From the NCBI RefSeq assembly GCF_002933395.1, contig NZ_PKFN01000015.1, positions 39,485-103,484 on the forward strand: a stretch of DNA of 64,000 nucleotides, given 5' to 3'. Both the position numbers and the translations under genes were made by a program. Below the pieces are notes generated by a model. That model did not search any database and was not told the DNA's origin. It saw nothing but the letters and a program-made list of their open reading frames with translations. Shown in pieces: positions 36,212 through 45,700 of the stretch. The DNA is from Yoonia maritima (GTDB taxonomy: Bacteria; Pseudomonadota; Alphaproteobacteria; Rhodobacterales; Rhodobacteraceae). Every line of letters begins with the position of its first letter. Position 1 is the first letter of the stretch.

Positions 36212-38980
36212 ATGTCAGAACCCATCACGTTCACTTTGGACGGCAAAGAGGTCACCGCGCAGCCGGGTGAAACGATCTGGGAGGTCGCGAACGGTCGCGG
36301 CCTAAAGATCCCGCATCTGTGCCACAAACCAGCGCCGGGTTATCGGTCTGACGGAAACTGCCGTGCGTGCATGGTGTCGATTGATGGCGAACGCACGTTG
36401 GCTGCCTCGTGTATTCGTGAACCCGCGGAAGGTATGGTCGTGACAACCGATCAACCGCGCGAGGTGCAGGCACGTAAAATGGTGATGGAACTGCTTGTCG
36501 CAGATCAGCCAGAGCAACCGGTCGCCCATGACAAATCCAGCCATTTGTGGGATATGGCTGCCGCCCAAGGCGTTGAAAGTAGTCGTTTTCCAACAATGGA
36601 CGCTGATCACATTCCGCTGCTCGACGATAGCCATGTCGCGATGTCGGTGAACCTGGATGCCTGTATTCAGTGTGGTCTTTGCGTTCGGGCCTGCCGCGAG
36701 GTGCAGGTGAACGATGTGATCGGGATGGCCGGGCGCGGGCATGACGCTTATCCGGTGTTCGATATGTCTGACCCAATGGGGGCGTCGTCTTGTGTGGCGT
36801 GCGGTGAATGCGTGCAGGCCTGCCCAACGGGGGCACTACTGCCGGCGACGGTCACTGATGAAAACCAGATTGGCGACACTGCGGATTATGATCGCGAAGT
36901 CAAAAGCGTTTGCCCATTCTGCGGTGTCGGTTGTCAGGTTTCGCTTAAGGTCAAAGACGACAAGGTCAAATTCGTTGAGGGTATCAATGGCCCCGCGAAT
37001 GAGGGGCGTTTGTGCGTCAAAGGCCGGTTTGGGTTTGATTACATCCACCATGAACACCGCCTGACGAAACCGCTGATCCGCCGTGATGATGCACCGGCCA
37101 AGGGGCTGAACGTTGATCCCGGAAACTGGCAGGCCCATTTCCGAGAGGCGACTTGGGACGAGGCGCTGGATGTAGCGGCCAAGGGTCTGAAGGACATTGG
37201 CGGAACGGGTGTCGCGGGCTTTGGTTCAGCGAAATGTACCAACGAAGAGGCATATCTATTTCAAAAGCTAATCCGTCAGGGGTTTGGTCATAACAACGTC
37301 GACCATTGTACGCGCCTTTGCCACGCGTCATCGGTCGCTGCGCTGATGGAAAACGTGGGGTCGGGTGCGGTCACCGCGACCTTTAATGAAATTGAGAACG
37401 CCGACGTGGCAATCGTGATTGGCGCGAACCCAATCGAAAACCACCCAGTTGCGGCAACCTATTTCAAACAGTTCACCAAACGTGGTGGCAAGCTGATTGT
37501 GATGGATCCCCGCGGGCAGGCGCTAAAGCGGTTTGCGTCGCATGTGCTGCAATTCCGCCCCGGCGCAGACGTGTCGATGCTCAACGCGATTATGCATGTG
37601 ATCGTCGAAGAGCGCCTTTATGACCAGCAATACATTGAAGCCTACACCGAAAACTGGGAAGCCGAGAAAGCACATCTGGCAGAGTTTTCACCAGAAAAGA
37701 TGGAAGGTATTTGCGGCATTCCCGCTGACGTTTTGCGTGATGTTGCCCGGACGTTTGCCGGTGCGCAGTCGGCGATGATTTTCTGGGGCATGGGTGTTAG
37801 CCAACACATTCATGGCACCGACAATTCACGTTGTTTGATTAGCCTTGCTCTAATGACCGGGCAGGTTGGTCGTCCGGGTGCGGGGCTTCACCCGTTGCGT
37901 GGTCAGAACAACGTGCAGGGTGCGTCTGATGCGGGTCTGATCCCGATGTTCTTACCCGATTACAAACCTGTCGGTGATGATGGTGTACGCAGCGCGTTCC
38001 AAGAGGTCTGGCAAGACGAAGGTGTTAACCCTGAAAAGGGGCTGACCGTCACCGAAATCTTGGATGCCGTTCACGCGGGCGATATTCGGGGCATGTATAT
38101 TTCGGGCGAAAACCCGGCAATGTCGGACCCTGATGTCGATCATGCGCGTGATGCTTTGGCTAAGCTGGATCATCTTGTGGTGCAGGATATTTTCCTAACT
38201 GAAACTGCCAACTTTGCTGATGTTATCCTGCCTGCCAGCGCATTTGCTGAAAAGACCGGGACTGTGACGAATACCAATCGTCAGGTTCAAATGGGTCGCC
38301 CTGCTGTGCCGCCGCCGGGTGATGCACGCGAAGACTGGTGGATCACGGTTGAACTGGCGAAACGGCTTGGTTTGGCTTGGGAATACGCCCACCCACGCGA
38401 GGTATTCGCGGAAATGACGATGGTGATGGAGTCGTTTGATAACATTACTTGGGATCGGTTAGAGACCGAGAATGCGGTGACCTACCCATCGCTGTCGCCC
38501 ACGGATCCCGGGCAGGCCATTGTGTTCGCAGATGGGTTCCCACGCGAAAATGGGCGGGCAAAGTTCACACCCGCAAACCTGATCGCGCCCGATGAAACAC
38601 CCGATGCGGAATATCCAATGATCATGACAACGGGCCGTCAGCTAGAACACTGGCACACTGGGTCTATGACACGTCGATCCAAGGTGCTGGATGCGGTCGA
38701 ACCCGAAGCAAACTGTTCACTGCATCCGTCAACGCTGCGGCAACTTGGTGCGGTGCCGGGCGATATGATCCGGCTGACAACACGGCGCGGCAGTATTGAT
38801 ATTATGGCGCGCGCTGATCGTGCTGTTTCCCCCGATATGGTCTTTGTTCCCTTTGCCTATGTCGAAGCAGCAGCGAACACGTTGACCAACCCGGCGGTGG
38901 ACCCATACGGCAAAATTCCTGAATTCAAATTCGCGGCTGTGCGGATTGAAAAGATTGGGTCTGAAATCGCCGCTGAATAG
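36212..38980 (+). CDS. fdhA: Formate dehydrogenase alpha subunit (Mo/W-bis-MGD)
   Basis: Oxidises formate to CO2. The 922 residues hold an N-terminal 2Fe-2S ferredoxin domain (Cys in PHLCHKPAPGYRSDGNCRAC), a 4Fe-4S pair (CIQCGLCVRAC and CVACGECVQACPTG), the molybdopterin-domain cluster CPFCGVGC, and the active-site stretch HCTRLCHAS near residue 370, where Cys stands in the place of Sec in E. coli FdhF. The protein is the soluble, NAD-linked-type alpha subunit, yet no beta or gamma subunit, fdhD or accessory gene is next to it. Its electron acceptor is therefore open. Confidence 0.93.
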   Translation: MSEPITFTLDGKEVTAQPGETIWEVANGRGLKIPHLCHKPAPGYRSDGNCRACMVSIDGERTLAASCIREPAEGMVVTTDQPREVQARKMVMELLVADQPEQPVAHDKSSHLWDMAAAQGVESSRFPTMDADHIPLLDDSHVAMSVNLDACIQCGLCVRACREVQVNDVIGMAGRGHDAYPVFDMSDPMGASSCVACGECVQACPTGALLPATVTDENQIGDTADYDREVKSVCPFCGVGCQVSLKVKDDKVKFVEGINGPANEGRLCVKGRFGFDYIHHEHRLTKPLIRRDDAPAKGLNVDPGNWQAHFREATWDEALDVAAKGLKDIGGTGVAGFGSAKCTNEEAYLFQKLIRQGFGHNNVDHCTRLCHASSVAALMENVGSGAVTATFNEIENADVAIVIGANPIENHPVAATYFKQFTKRGGKLIVMDPRGQALKRFASHVLQFRPGADVSMLNAIMHVIVEERLYDQQYIEAYTENWEAEKAHLAEFSPEKMEGICGIPADVLRDVARTFAGAQSAMIFWGMGVSQHIHGTDNSRCLISLALMTGQVGRPGAGLHPLRGQNNVQGASDAGLIPMFLPDYKPVGDDGVRSAFQEVWQDEGVNPEKGLTVTEILDAVHAGDIRGMYISGENPAMSDPDVDHARDALAKLDHLVVQDIFLTETANFADVILPASAFAEKTGTVTNTNRQVQMGRPAVPPPGDAREDWWITVELAKRLGLAWEYAHPREVFAEMTMVMESFDNITWDRLETENAVTYPSLSPTDPGQAIVFADGFPRENGRAKFTPANLIAPDETPDAEYPMIMTTGRQLEHWHTGSMTRRSKVLDAVEPEANCSLHPSTLRQLGAVPGDMIRLTTRRGSIDIMARADRAVSPDMVFVPFAYVEAAANTLTNPAVDPYGKIPEFKFAAVRIEKIGSEIAAE

Positions 38981-39086
38981 GGGTTTGTGGCTGCGCTATT
39001 GAATAGCAGCCCCATCCGCGCAACCTTTTGAGTGACAAGGCGTTGGTTCTTGAACTGATGCGACGTGATATTTGGAGGAACGCGCG

Positions 39087-40553
39087 ATGCGTAAACTAAG
39101 TCTGATTGCGGCCCTTTCGGCCTTTGCTGTTCCTGCATTTGCAGAGGATGCCGCGCTTCTGATGGGGGTCGAACGCTATCAGAACTTGCGGCGCGTATCG
39201 AATGCGACGGATGTTCTTGATGGTGCTCAAAGCCTGCGTGAGGCGGGGTATGATGTTAGCACGCTATCGAACGGGTCGTCGGGTGATATGGCGCGACTAT
39301 TGGATCGTCTTGCTGAAAACGCTACTGATGCCGATCGCTTGGTGGTCGGATTGTCAGGGCGATTTGTAACTGATGGCGCACGAAGCTGGCTGTTGGCGGC
39401 TGACACGGAAACGCCAACATACTTTGGACTGGCAAATGCAGTTTCAATCGACAGCGTACTGGATGTTCTTGCCAATACGCCGGGGCAGGCGGTGTTGATC
39501 CTTGGTTATGATTTAGACTCTGATAGCGCGATAGGGTCATACCTGCGCGAAGGCATCGGTCATTTGGACATCCCGCAAGGCGTTACTGTTTTATACGGAG
39601 AGCCAAATGCGACTGACGCTGTCGTCGTAGATGCAATTACCGTGCCGGGTGCAAATATCATGGCATTTGTTCAGGATGTGCGTTGGTTAACTGCGGACGG
39701 TTTTCGGCCTAACCGTTTGGTAATGCAAACCGAGAACGAAGATGGCGCCGCGCCGGAAGCGGTCGATGCCACCTTGCAGTTTTGGACTGATGCCCAGCAG
39801 TCGGATACAGCTGATGCATATCGTGATTTCGCTTTGACCTATCCCGATAGCCGTTACGCCGAAGAAGCACGGCGGCGTCTGGATGAAATCGAAAATGACC
39901 CAATTCGGCTTGCTGAAAATGCCGAAGATGATTTGTCGCTTTCGCGTAATGGCCGCCGCGATATCCAGCGTGATCTGACGTTGCTGGACTATGATACGCG
40001 GGGCGTTGATGGGATATTCGGCCCGGGCAGCCGCCGGGCGATCCGGAACTGGCAGCAATCCAACGGCTTTGCGCAAACGTCATTTCTGACAGCAGAACAA
40101 ATTAACCGGATCGACGCGCAAGCCAGCCGTCGCCAAGCCGAGATCGAGGCAGAGGAAGAACGTGCACGTGAGGAAACAGAGCGTCTTGATCGGGCGTATT
40201 GGGAAGAAACGGGCGCGCGTGGCGATCTGGCTGGATACCGTGCCTATTTGAACCGATACCCTGAAGGAATGTTTGCCGATGAGGCAAAGGATGCGCTTGC
40301 TGAGGATGAAGTTGATCAAAGTACGGCTGCCGCGGATATAGAGGCTGGGCTGAACATTAACCCAGTTCTTGCACGCTTAATTGAAAGTCGCCTTGCGCAA
40401 ATGGGGTTCAATCCTGGGCGCGTTGATGGTCGGTTCGACAGTGATACGCGCGGCGCGATTAGTCGTTACCAGACCAGAAGCGGAACAGCCGCGACTGGAT
40501 ACCTAAATGAGCCGACGCTGGCGCGTTTGCTGGCTGATACATTTGGCCGATAA
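39087..40553 (+). CDS. Exported caspase-fold protein, catalytic residues lost, with peptidoglycan-binding domains
   Basis: A 488-residue secreted protein (signal KLSLIAALSAFAVPAFAE). Residues 20-210 look like a caspase-type (C14) domain: ALLMGVERYQNL, SLREAGYDVSTL, DRLVVGLSGRFV and AVLILGYDLDS. The position of the catalytic His (SGHG) reads SGRF and that of the Cys (DACR) reads GYDL, so it should be inactive. Two peptidoglycan_binding_1 domains follow (about 290-350 and 425-482), joined by a charged coiled coil (352-381). ATG 39087 follows GGAGG; the five-codon-longer frame has no signal advantage. Likely a cell-wall-bound scaffold. Confidence 0.78.
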   Translation: MRKLSLIAALSAFAVPAFAEDAALLMGVERYQNLRRVSNATDVLDGAQSLREAGYDVSTLSNGSSGDMARLLDRLAENATDADRLVVGLSGRFVTDGARSWLLAADTETPTYFGLANAVSIDSVLDVLANTPGQAVLILGYDLDSDSAIGSYLREGIGHLDIPQGVTVLYGEPNATDAVVVDAITVPGANIMAFVQDVRWLTADGFRPNRLVMQTENEDGAAPEAVDATLQFWTDAQQSDTADAYRDFALTYPDSRYAEEARRRLDEIENDPIRLAENAEDDLSLSRNGRRDIQRDLTLLDYDTRGVDGIFGPGSRRAIRNWQQSNGFAQTSFLTAEQINRIDAQASRRQAEIEAEEERAREETERLDRAYWEETGARGDLAGYRAYLNRYPEGMFADEAKDALAEDEVDQSTAAADIEAGLNINPVLARLIESRLAQMGFNPGRVDGRFDSDTRGAISRYQTRSGTAATGYLNEPTLARLLADTFGR

Positions 40554-40554
40554 T

Positions 40555-40596
40555 AAAAAAAGTGGCCGTCTGACGGATGCAGATGGCCACTTTTGT
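40555..40596. terminator. Bidirectional terminator
   Basis: AAAAGTGGCC and GGCCACTTTT arms with an inner GTCTG/CAGAT pairing. A run on the left and T run on the right allow it to end both the plus-strand caspase-fold gene and the minus-strand PPC gene, which converge here. Confidence 0.85.
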
Positions 40597-40610
40597 AAAA
40601 TTTACGTCGT

Positions 40611-41810
40611 TTATTGCGCCCGTACGTAACGTTCAGCTAGCAGGCGGATGAGCCCGTTGTTGCTGTCGTACTGTCTTACGCCAATAATATAGATCCCGGA
40701 CTGAACGCGGGCCATCACCATGCTGTCCAAACCGTCACCATAGTCGTCATTCTGGCCGATTTCACGACCAAGGTCGTCATATACGACAAGCCATGGATCA
40801 CTGTTCCCACCGCCAATGGCTTCGACTACGAGCAGACTGTTATCTTCGACTTCGACAGTGAACCATTTTACATCGTCTGTCGCTTGTACGTCTTGGCGTA
40901 TGCGCGATTCTAGAATGCCAAGATTTGATACTTCAACGCTTCCGTCGAGTGGTGGCGCCGCTTCGCCACGCGCATAAAGCGATTGTAGCGCTGCTTCGGC
41001 ATCGTATTCTGAGACGCTGACAGTGATCGGCTGTGTATCATCGCTTAGTGCAGACACGGCGATGCAATATGTCCCAGCATCCAGTGTGTCAGTGACATCG
41101 ATCCGAGAGTTATACCCGTCGAAATCATCGTTCTCATCGATGTACATGTCGTTCGGGCCATAAAGTGTGATTACTGGATCAGCAGATTCGTTTTCGGCAG
41201 TGACGCTGACCTGCGCGGGTGCATCAAGGGTAAAACTCCAGTGTGAGCTATCGGCCGCGGATCCAGAGACAGTACTACCAAGGCCACCCATTGGGGTCGC
41301 TGTTTCGCATCCGCCCGAATCGCGCGCGCTGCTGGTTTCCATGGTTCCCTCAGTAAGGGGTTCATGTTCTTGCCGTCCAACGCGGACAAATGCGGTCATT
41401 GGGCCACCGTCATAGCTGCGCAGCGACATGCAGTATGTTCCGGGGTTCAGGAACGTTTCAGCGCGAGATGCCCCGTTGCCACCTGAATCATCATCGGACG
41501 TGACAATGCTGCCGGTGCTATCAAGCACGTCGATCACTGTGTCACCCGCACCGCGACCTGCGGCCTCGATCCGTACGTCAGTACCTTCACTTACTGAAAA
41601 CAAAGAAACATAATCATTTCCGCCTAGAACAAGCGCCATTTGCTCTTGGTAGGTGTCAGCCGTTGTGATGTCAGATGACGCCTCGTCGCCGCCAATCCAC
41701 TGACCACCTGTGCCTGTACCGCCGCAAATTGCGTCTTGGGCATAGGCAGGTGCCGCGAGCCCAAGCATCGCAACAGCAAGTGCACTTGATCTAATATTCA
41801 GAAAATGCAT
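40611..41810 (-). CDS. Secreted protein with three PPC-type domains
   Basis: A 399-residue exported protein (signal SSALAVAMLGLAAPAYAQD). It is built of three beta-sandwich units of about 100 residues resembling bacterial pre-peptidase C-terminal domains, each with a pattern like D-x-L-D-x-x-G-T-Y-C (NPGTYCMSLRSYDGG, DTLDAGTYCIAVS, VQSGIYIIGVRQYDSN). No protease or other catalytic domain is attached, which is unusual since PPC domains normally trail secreted peptidases. Role unknown; perhaps carbohydrate or wall binding. It converges on the caspase-fold gene across a shared terminator. Confidence 0.78.
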   Translation of the reverse strand: MHFLNIRSSALAVAMLGLAAPAYAQDAICGGTGTGGQWIGGDEASSDITTADTYQEQMALVLGGNDYVSLFSVSEGTDVRIEAAGRGAGDTVIDVLDSTGSIVTSDDDSGGNGASRAETFLNPGTYCMSLRSYDGGPMTAFVRVGRQEHEPLTEGTMETSSARDSGGCETATPMGGLGSTVSGSAADSSHWSFTLDAPAQVSVTAENESADPVITLYGPNDMYIDENDDFDGYNSRIDVTDTLDAGTYCIAVSALSDDTQPITVSVSEYDAEAALQSLYARGEAAPPLDGSVEVSNLGILESRIRQDVQATDDVKWFTVEVEDNSLLVVEAIGGGNSDPWLVVYDDLGREIGQNDDYGDGLDSMVMARVQSGIYIIGVRQYDSNNGLIRLLAERYVRAQ

Positions 41811-42126
41811 GAAAATGTTCCTTAGTCGTTTTTAAAACCGTTCTGCGCACACGATACGCGGAATGCCGACCATGTGACTAGACCAAACGATAAAAAGTGA
41901 GGAAACCCTGACCTTCGATCGGCGGTCTTTTGCTGTTAGCCGGACCAGACCGGTGCGTGTACTAATCGATCATAGATATCGTATGCGGGAATAGCCCCCA
42001 CCGTGTTCCACGACCGGTCACCAAAACGAAATCCCCTTCGGCGACGCCGAGTCGAAATGCTTGGGACGTACCGCACACCAAATTGAACAAAATGGTGCCT
42101 CAGTCAGCTTAATCGGTCGCCGGCAT
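41811..42126. other. Gene-free stretch, possible decayed coding DNA
   Basis: About 315 bases with no intact gene. On the minus strand between 42060 and 41940 two different frames give protein-like stretches (GVAEGDFVLVTGRG and SWNTVGAIPAYDIYDR), each short and broken, which hints at a decayed gene. I cannot name it. Confidence 0.3.
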
Positions 42127-42433
42127 CTATAGCTTCCTGACTGGGATGCACCGGCGACGGTATATGGTAATGAACTTTGCGAACCTGCGACGATCGCCAC
42201 CAGCATTGGAGCCGTTGCTGTAGTGGCCGATTCTAAGCAATGCGAACGTCAAAGCTGCGGTTCCAAACGCAGCAAGGGCCGCGATGAACCGCGTATTCTG
42301 GACCCATTCGGGATTTGGCAAAAAAACGAAACCCAAATGCTAAGGCGAGTATTGGAAGGCAGCCCAGAAAGAACCAAGCCAGAATGAACATGGTGATCCA
42401 TTTTGGTGGCTTACAATATGCGTTGTTTAGCAT
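42127..42433 (-). pseudogene. Small membrane protein broken by a T7 frameshift
   Basis: Two overlapping minus-strand frames together spell one small membrane protein: MFILAWFFLGCLPILALAFGF in one frame (to about 42320) and LPNPEWVQNTRFIAALAAFGT onward in the next. They meet exactly at seven consecutive T residues on the minus strand (42320-42326 on the plus strand as A7); six would restore one frame with two transmembrane helices. Family not recognised. Either a real frameshift or a homopolymer reading error. Confidence 0.5.
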
Positions 42434-42460
42434 GCATGGTTCTCAAATGCGTAGGCAAAG

Positions 42461-42495
42461 AAAAAGGCCGCTTCCTTGCGGATGCGACCTTTTTA
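42461..42495 (-). terminator. rpmJ terminator
   Basis: On the minus strand AAAAAGGTCGC and GCGGCCTTTTT arms around a loop containing CCGC, ending in five T residues, about 20 bases after the rpmJ stop. Confidence 0.75.
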
Positions 42496-42515
42496 TCATT
42501 TTCTATTCGCAGGTT

Positions 42516-42641
42516 TTAGCCCTGACGAGCTTTGAACCGGCGTTGCGTCTTGTTGATAACATAGACGCGGCCCTTACGGCGCACGATGCGGCAATCGCGG
42601 TGGCGCTGCTTGAGCGAGCGGAGGGAGTTACGTACCTTCAT
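42516..42641 (-). CDS. rpmJ: 50S ribosomal protein L36
   Basis: A 41-residue ribosomal protein: [20 protein letters not shown], then [21 protein letters not shown]. The length and the interior match the longer L36 form; of the zinc ligands of classical L36 only one Cys (Cys17) remains, so this is the zinc-free variant usual in many proteobacteria. It is followed by its own terminator and lies 75 bases from tRNA-Val on the same strand. Confidence 0.95.
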   Translation of the reverse strand: MKVRNSLRSLKQRHRDCRIVRRKGRVYVINKTQRRFKARQG

Positions 42642-42716
42642 GGTCGTGTCCTTCATGTCGCGGCGCGCGGATTGCGCCTTGGGTTGCAGTTTGGCCCAGA
42701 TGGGCCAGTGAATTCA

Positions 42717-42791
42717 TGGTGGACGATACTGGGATCGAACCAGTGACCCCTTCGATGTCAACGAAGTGCTCTACCGCTGAGCTAATCATCC
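42717..42791 (-). tRNA. tRNA-Val (anticodon GAC)
   Basis: A 75-base minus-strand tRNA. Acceptor GGATGAT pairs with ATCGTCC, the D-arm is GCTCAGCGGTAGAGC, the anticodon arm CTTCG-TTGACAT-CGAAG gives anticodon GAC (valine, GUC/GUU), and the T-arm has GGTTCGATCCC-type sequence CTGGTTCGATCCCAG. The terminal CCA is encoded. Confidence 0.97.
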
Positions 42792-42941
42792 ATTTTCCAA
42801 CGTGTTTGCATCTGTCCTATAAAGAAATAGGACGCGGGCAAACCGCGTCAGGTGTGGGGTCTATAAAAGGAGTCGAACCGGGGATCAAGGGCTTTCGGAA
42901 AAAACAAAATTCAGGCTATCCTTTGCGCCAGAAGGAGCAAT

Positions 42942-43808
42942 TTGTTGCAGCACACAAGCTATGATCTCATACGTCCCGCGGTTCGCAGTACCAGCGTCGT
43001 TTTTGCATCTCCGCATAGTGGGCGTGATTACACATCTGCTTTTCTAAATGTTGCTGAATTAGACGCTACAGAAATTCGGTCGTCCGAAGATGCATTCATT
43101 GATCAGTTATACGACGAAGCCCCTAATTTTGGCGCACCTTTTATCAACGCATTAGCGCCGCGCGCCTTTGTGGATTTAAATCGTGGTCCTGATGAATTGG
43201 ATCCCGCGTTGATCGAAGGCGTGCATCGTAAGCCCCATAACCCACGAATCGCCAGCGGGCTGGGTGTGATTCCTCGCGTTGTGGCGAATGGCCGTCATAT
43301 CTATCGGGGGAAGATTTCGCTTTCTGACGCCCATAATCGCATAGCGAATTATTGGCGCCCTTACCACGATCAGCTTCAGACGCTGATGGACGAAAGCAAC
43401 CGCGCCTATGGCGAATCAATTCTGATCGATTGCCATTCGATGCCGCACGAGGCGTTAATGACGATGAACCTGCAAAACGCACCGCGCCCTGATATCGTGC
43501 TCGGGGATCGGTTTGGAAGCACGGCATCAGCTGGCATCATGGATCGGGTCGAAGCTGCTTTTGTGGACGTCGGTTTGCGAGTCGCACGTAATGCGCCGTT
43601 TGCTGGGGCCTATATTGTCCAAAAATATGGTCGCCCGTCGAAATCTCAGCACGCGATCCAAGTCGAAATGGATCGGGCGCTTTATATGAACGAACAAACC
43701 CTAGAGCCGAACGCTGATTTTGCATCGTTTAAGTCTTTGATTAGGGCTGCAACTGCTTCCATCGCGGAAATCGGCGTCGCAAAAGATCAATCTGTCGCGG
43801 CCGAGTAG
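42942..43808 (+). CDS. N-formylglutamate amidohydrolase
   Basis: A 288-residue zinc hydrolase of the HutG/N-formylglutamate deformylase family, which turns N-formylglutamate into glutamate and formate in histidine breakdown; some members act on other N-formyl or muropeptide substrates. Family blocks are VFASPHSGRDY (SPHSG), DLNRGPDELDP and LIDCHSMP. The start is TTG 42942, with GGAG upstream; no in-frame ATG precedes the conserved core. The stop TAG is itself the first part of a REP-like hairpin element. No other hut genes are near. Confidence 0.88.
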   Translation: MLQHTSYDLIRPAVRSTSVVFASPHSGRDYTSAFLNVAELDATEIRSSEDAFIDQLYDEAPNFGAPFINALAPRAFVDLNRGPDELDPALIEGVHRKPHNPRIASGLGVIPRVVANGRHIYRGKISLSDAHNRIANYWRPYHDQLQTLMDESNRAYGESILIDCHSMPHEALMTMNLQNAPRPDIVLGDRFGSTASAGIMDRVEAAFVDVGLRVARNAPFAGAYIVQKYGRPSKSQHAIQVEMDRALYMNEQTLEPNADFASFKSLIRAATASIAEIGVAKDQSVAAE

Positions 43809-43828
43809 GGTGGATCTTGATCCACCCC
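43805..43828 (+). repeat. GTAG-type REP hairpin, copy 1
   Basis: GTAG followed by arms GGGTGGATC and GATCCACCC around TT. The TAG is the stop codon of the N-formylglutamate amidohydrolase gene. The GTAG-plus-hairpin form is typical of REP sequences moved by RAYT transposases. Confidence 0.7.
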
Positions 43829-43976
43829 ATCGAAACTAGCCAAGAACACAATGCCTGCCTGACTGTTTTGAGATCGCAACGTTGCCGCAGAACCAATTGT
43901 AGGCACGATTGTGTTGCTCTGTTTGGCAAAGTCGCAGCCGCTTCGTTACGATGATGCCGCGCGGATGGCGAAGTGC

Positions 43977-45494
43977 TCATACGTTTTGGACGAGTTCCAC
44001 CTCGAGGAATGCCTCTGGGTCATCGACCTCTATCAAGCGTTTGCGTTCGATCTGCCAAAACCGATTTCCTACATTCCGTAGAAAACTGCGGTCGTGACTG
44101 ACCAACAGGCAGGATGCACCGTGGGCAATCAGTTCCTCCTCTAACGCCTCTTGCCCTTCGATATCGAGATGGTTTGTAGGTTCATCGAGTAGGTAAAAGT
44201 TTGGTCGCTGCAGCCGCAGGATTAGCATCGCGAGCCGTGCTTTTTGTCCGCCTGAAAGCGCACCGATCGTAGAGTCCTGCATCCGAATGTTCACCCCCGC
44301 ACCCGCAAGCAACCCGCGTGCACGTTGATCGCCCACGTCGAATTCTCCGGCGACTGCCGTCATCGGGGTATCTGCGTCCTCCAGCTGGCTAAGGTGCTGG
44401 TCCGAATACCCAAGCGCGACAGTAGGGGCGTATTTGATGCTGGGTTTTTCGTTTAATAATGCCCGGTGGATCATCTTAACCAGTTGGGTTTTGCCGGTTC
44501 CATTGGTGCCAAGCAGTACAATGCGGTCGCCTTGCGTGATCCATTTTTTGCCGGTCGTGTATAGTAAGCGGTCGTCGGGCGTGGTCACCGCCACATCATC
44601 CAAGGTGATAAGTGCCTTGGCGTGGGTGCCGCTGTTGGTCAGCTTGATGTCCCCGGCGCTGCGGTCTTGGTGGGCGGGCTTTGCTGCTGCTTCGATCTTG
44701 GCTGCGCGTTCGGTTAGCTGCTTGGTCTTTGTGATTAACAGATCAGATCCTGAATTGATCCCAATGTTATTTAGCTTTGCGGCCTGCTTGCGCAGTTGGG
44801 TTGCCTTGTTCAGATCGTTGACAAAGCGCCGTTCGTCGGCTTCGTCTGCCTCATCCAATGCGACGCGCGCCTTTGTGAAAGGTAGCTGAAACACGCGTGA
44901 CCGGTCCGCCCGCAGGAAAAGCGTTCGGTTGGTTGTCGCATCTAGAAAGGCTCGGTCATGGCTGGTGATCAATACCGGCATATCGCGCGGCAATGCACCC
45001 AGCCAGTTTTGCAGTAATCCGATCCTATGCAGGTCCAGATGGTTGGTTGGTTCGTCAAGCAACAGCAAATCTGGTTCAGTCACCCAAGCGGCCGCCAACA
45101 ACGCTGTGCGTTGCCAGCCCCCACTAAGCTCTGACAGTGGTTTTTGTTGCAGCTCATAAGGCACTTGCAGATCGCCCAACACGACATCAACGCGCCATGC
45201 TTCGAAATCGGCCTGTTCAGGCGGCAATGCGGAAAGCACCAAGTCATACAGTGTCTGCGAAAGGCGTTCTGGCGCGATATGCTGTTCAACGTGCCCAATT
45301 CGCAGACCGCGTGCGCGTGTGATTTCGCCGGACGTGGGTTCAACCGTGCCAGCCATGCAGCCCATCAGTGTGGATTTTCCGCGGCCGTTTGCGGCGACCA
45401 GCCCAATACGGTCGCCTTTGGAAATCGTCAGGTTCAGGTCAGAAAATAGCGGATCGCCAAGCGTCACGCCTAAGGAGTTTATGGAAAGGATCAT
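43977..45494 (-). CDS. ABC-F family ATPase
   Basis: Soluble protein of 505 residues with two ABC domains and no membrane segment. Walker A motifs are GLVAANGRGKSTLMG and VLLGTNGTGKTQLVK; signatures are LSGGWQRTALLAA and LSGGQKARLAML; both Walker B regions read LLLDEPTNHLD or YLLDEPTNHLD. ABC-F proteins bind the ribosomal E site and relieve stalls or antibiotic arrest. The linker is charged (residues 210-280). It has two REP hairpins beyond its flanking genes' ends. Which ABC-F subgroup it belongs to is not settled. Confidence 0.9.
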   Translation of the reverse strand: MILSINSLGVTLGDPLFSDLNLTISKGDRIGLVAANGRGKSTLMGCMAGTVEPTSGEITRARGLRIGHVEQHIAPERLSQTLYDLVLSALPPEQADFEAWRVDVVLGDLQVPYELQQKPLSELSGGWQRTALLAAAWVTEPDLLLLDEPTNHLDLHRIGLLQNWLGALPRDMPVLITSHDRAFLDATTNRTLFLRADRSRVFQLPFTKARVALDEADEADERRFVNDLNKATQLRKQAAKLNNIGINSGSDLLITKTKQLTERAAKIEAAAKPAHQDRSAGDIKLTNSGTHAKALITLDDVAVTTPDDRLLYTTGKKWITQGDRIVLLGTNGTGKTQLVKMIHRALLNEKPSIKYAPTVALGYSDQHLSQLEDADTPMTAVAGEFDVGDQRARGLLAGAGVNIRMQDSTIGALSGGQKARLAMLILRLQRPNFYLLDEPTNHLDIEGQEALEEELIAHGASCLLVSHDRSFLRNVGNRFWQIERKRLIEVDDPEAFLEVELVQNV

Positions 45495-45700
45495 TTCGGT
45501 CTCTTGTCAGATATAGCGTTGGCCGCGCATGGCGCAGCGACAAGGGCAGACCGTGGGCAAATGCCGGTGATCAGCCCTGCAAACGGATTCGCAGGGCGGT
45601 ACGGGGACCATGCTGAAGTTGGCGGAATATACGCATGTTCAGCTTGTGCCCTCCTGTTGTGTGCATGTGACTGATATGGAAGCGTAGCGGTGGCAGGGGC

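Noticed and set aside
36212..38980. Selenocysteine formate dehydrogenase
   Set aside because: The active-site position is encoded by TGC, Cys, and there is no in-frame TGA.
39087..40553. Active metacaspase
   Set aside because: The SGHG and DACR catalytic positions are replaced by SGRF and GYDL; the fold may persist but not the activity.
42855..42885. tRNA-like GTCGAACC sequence after tRNA-Val
   Set aside because: It resembles a T-arm complement but no acceptor, D-arm or anticodon arm can be assembled around it.
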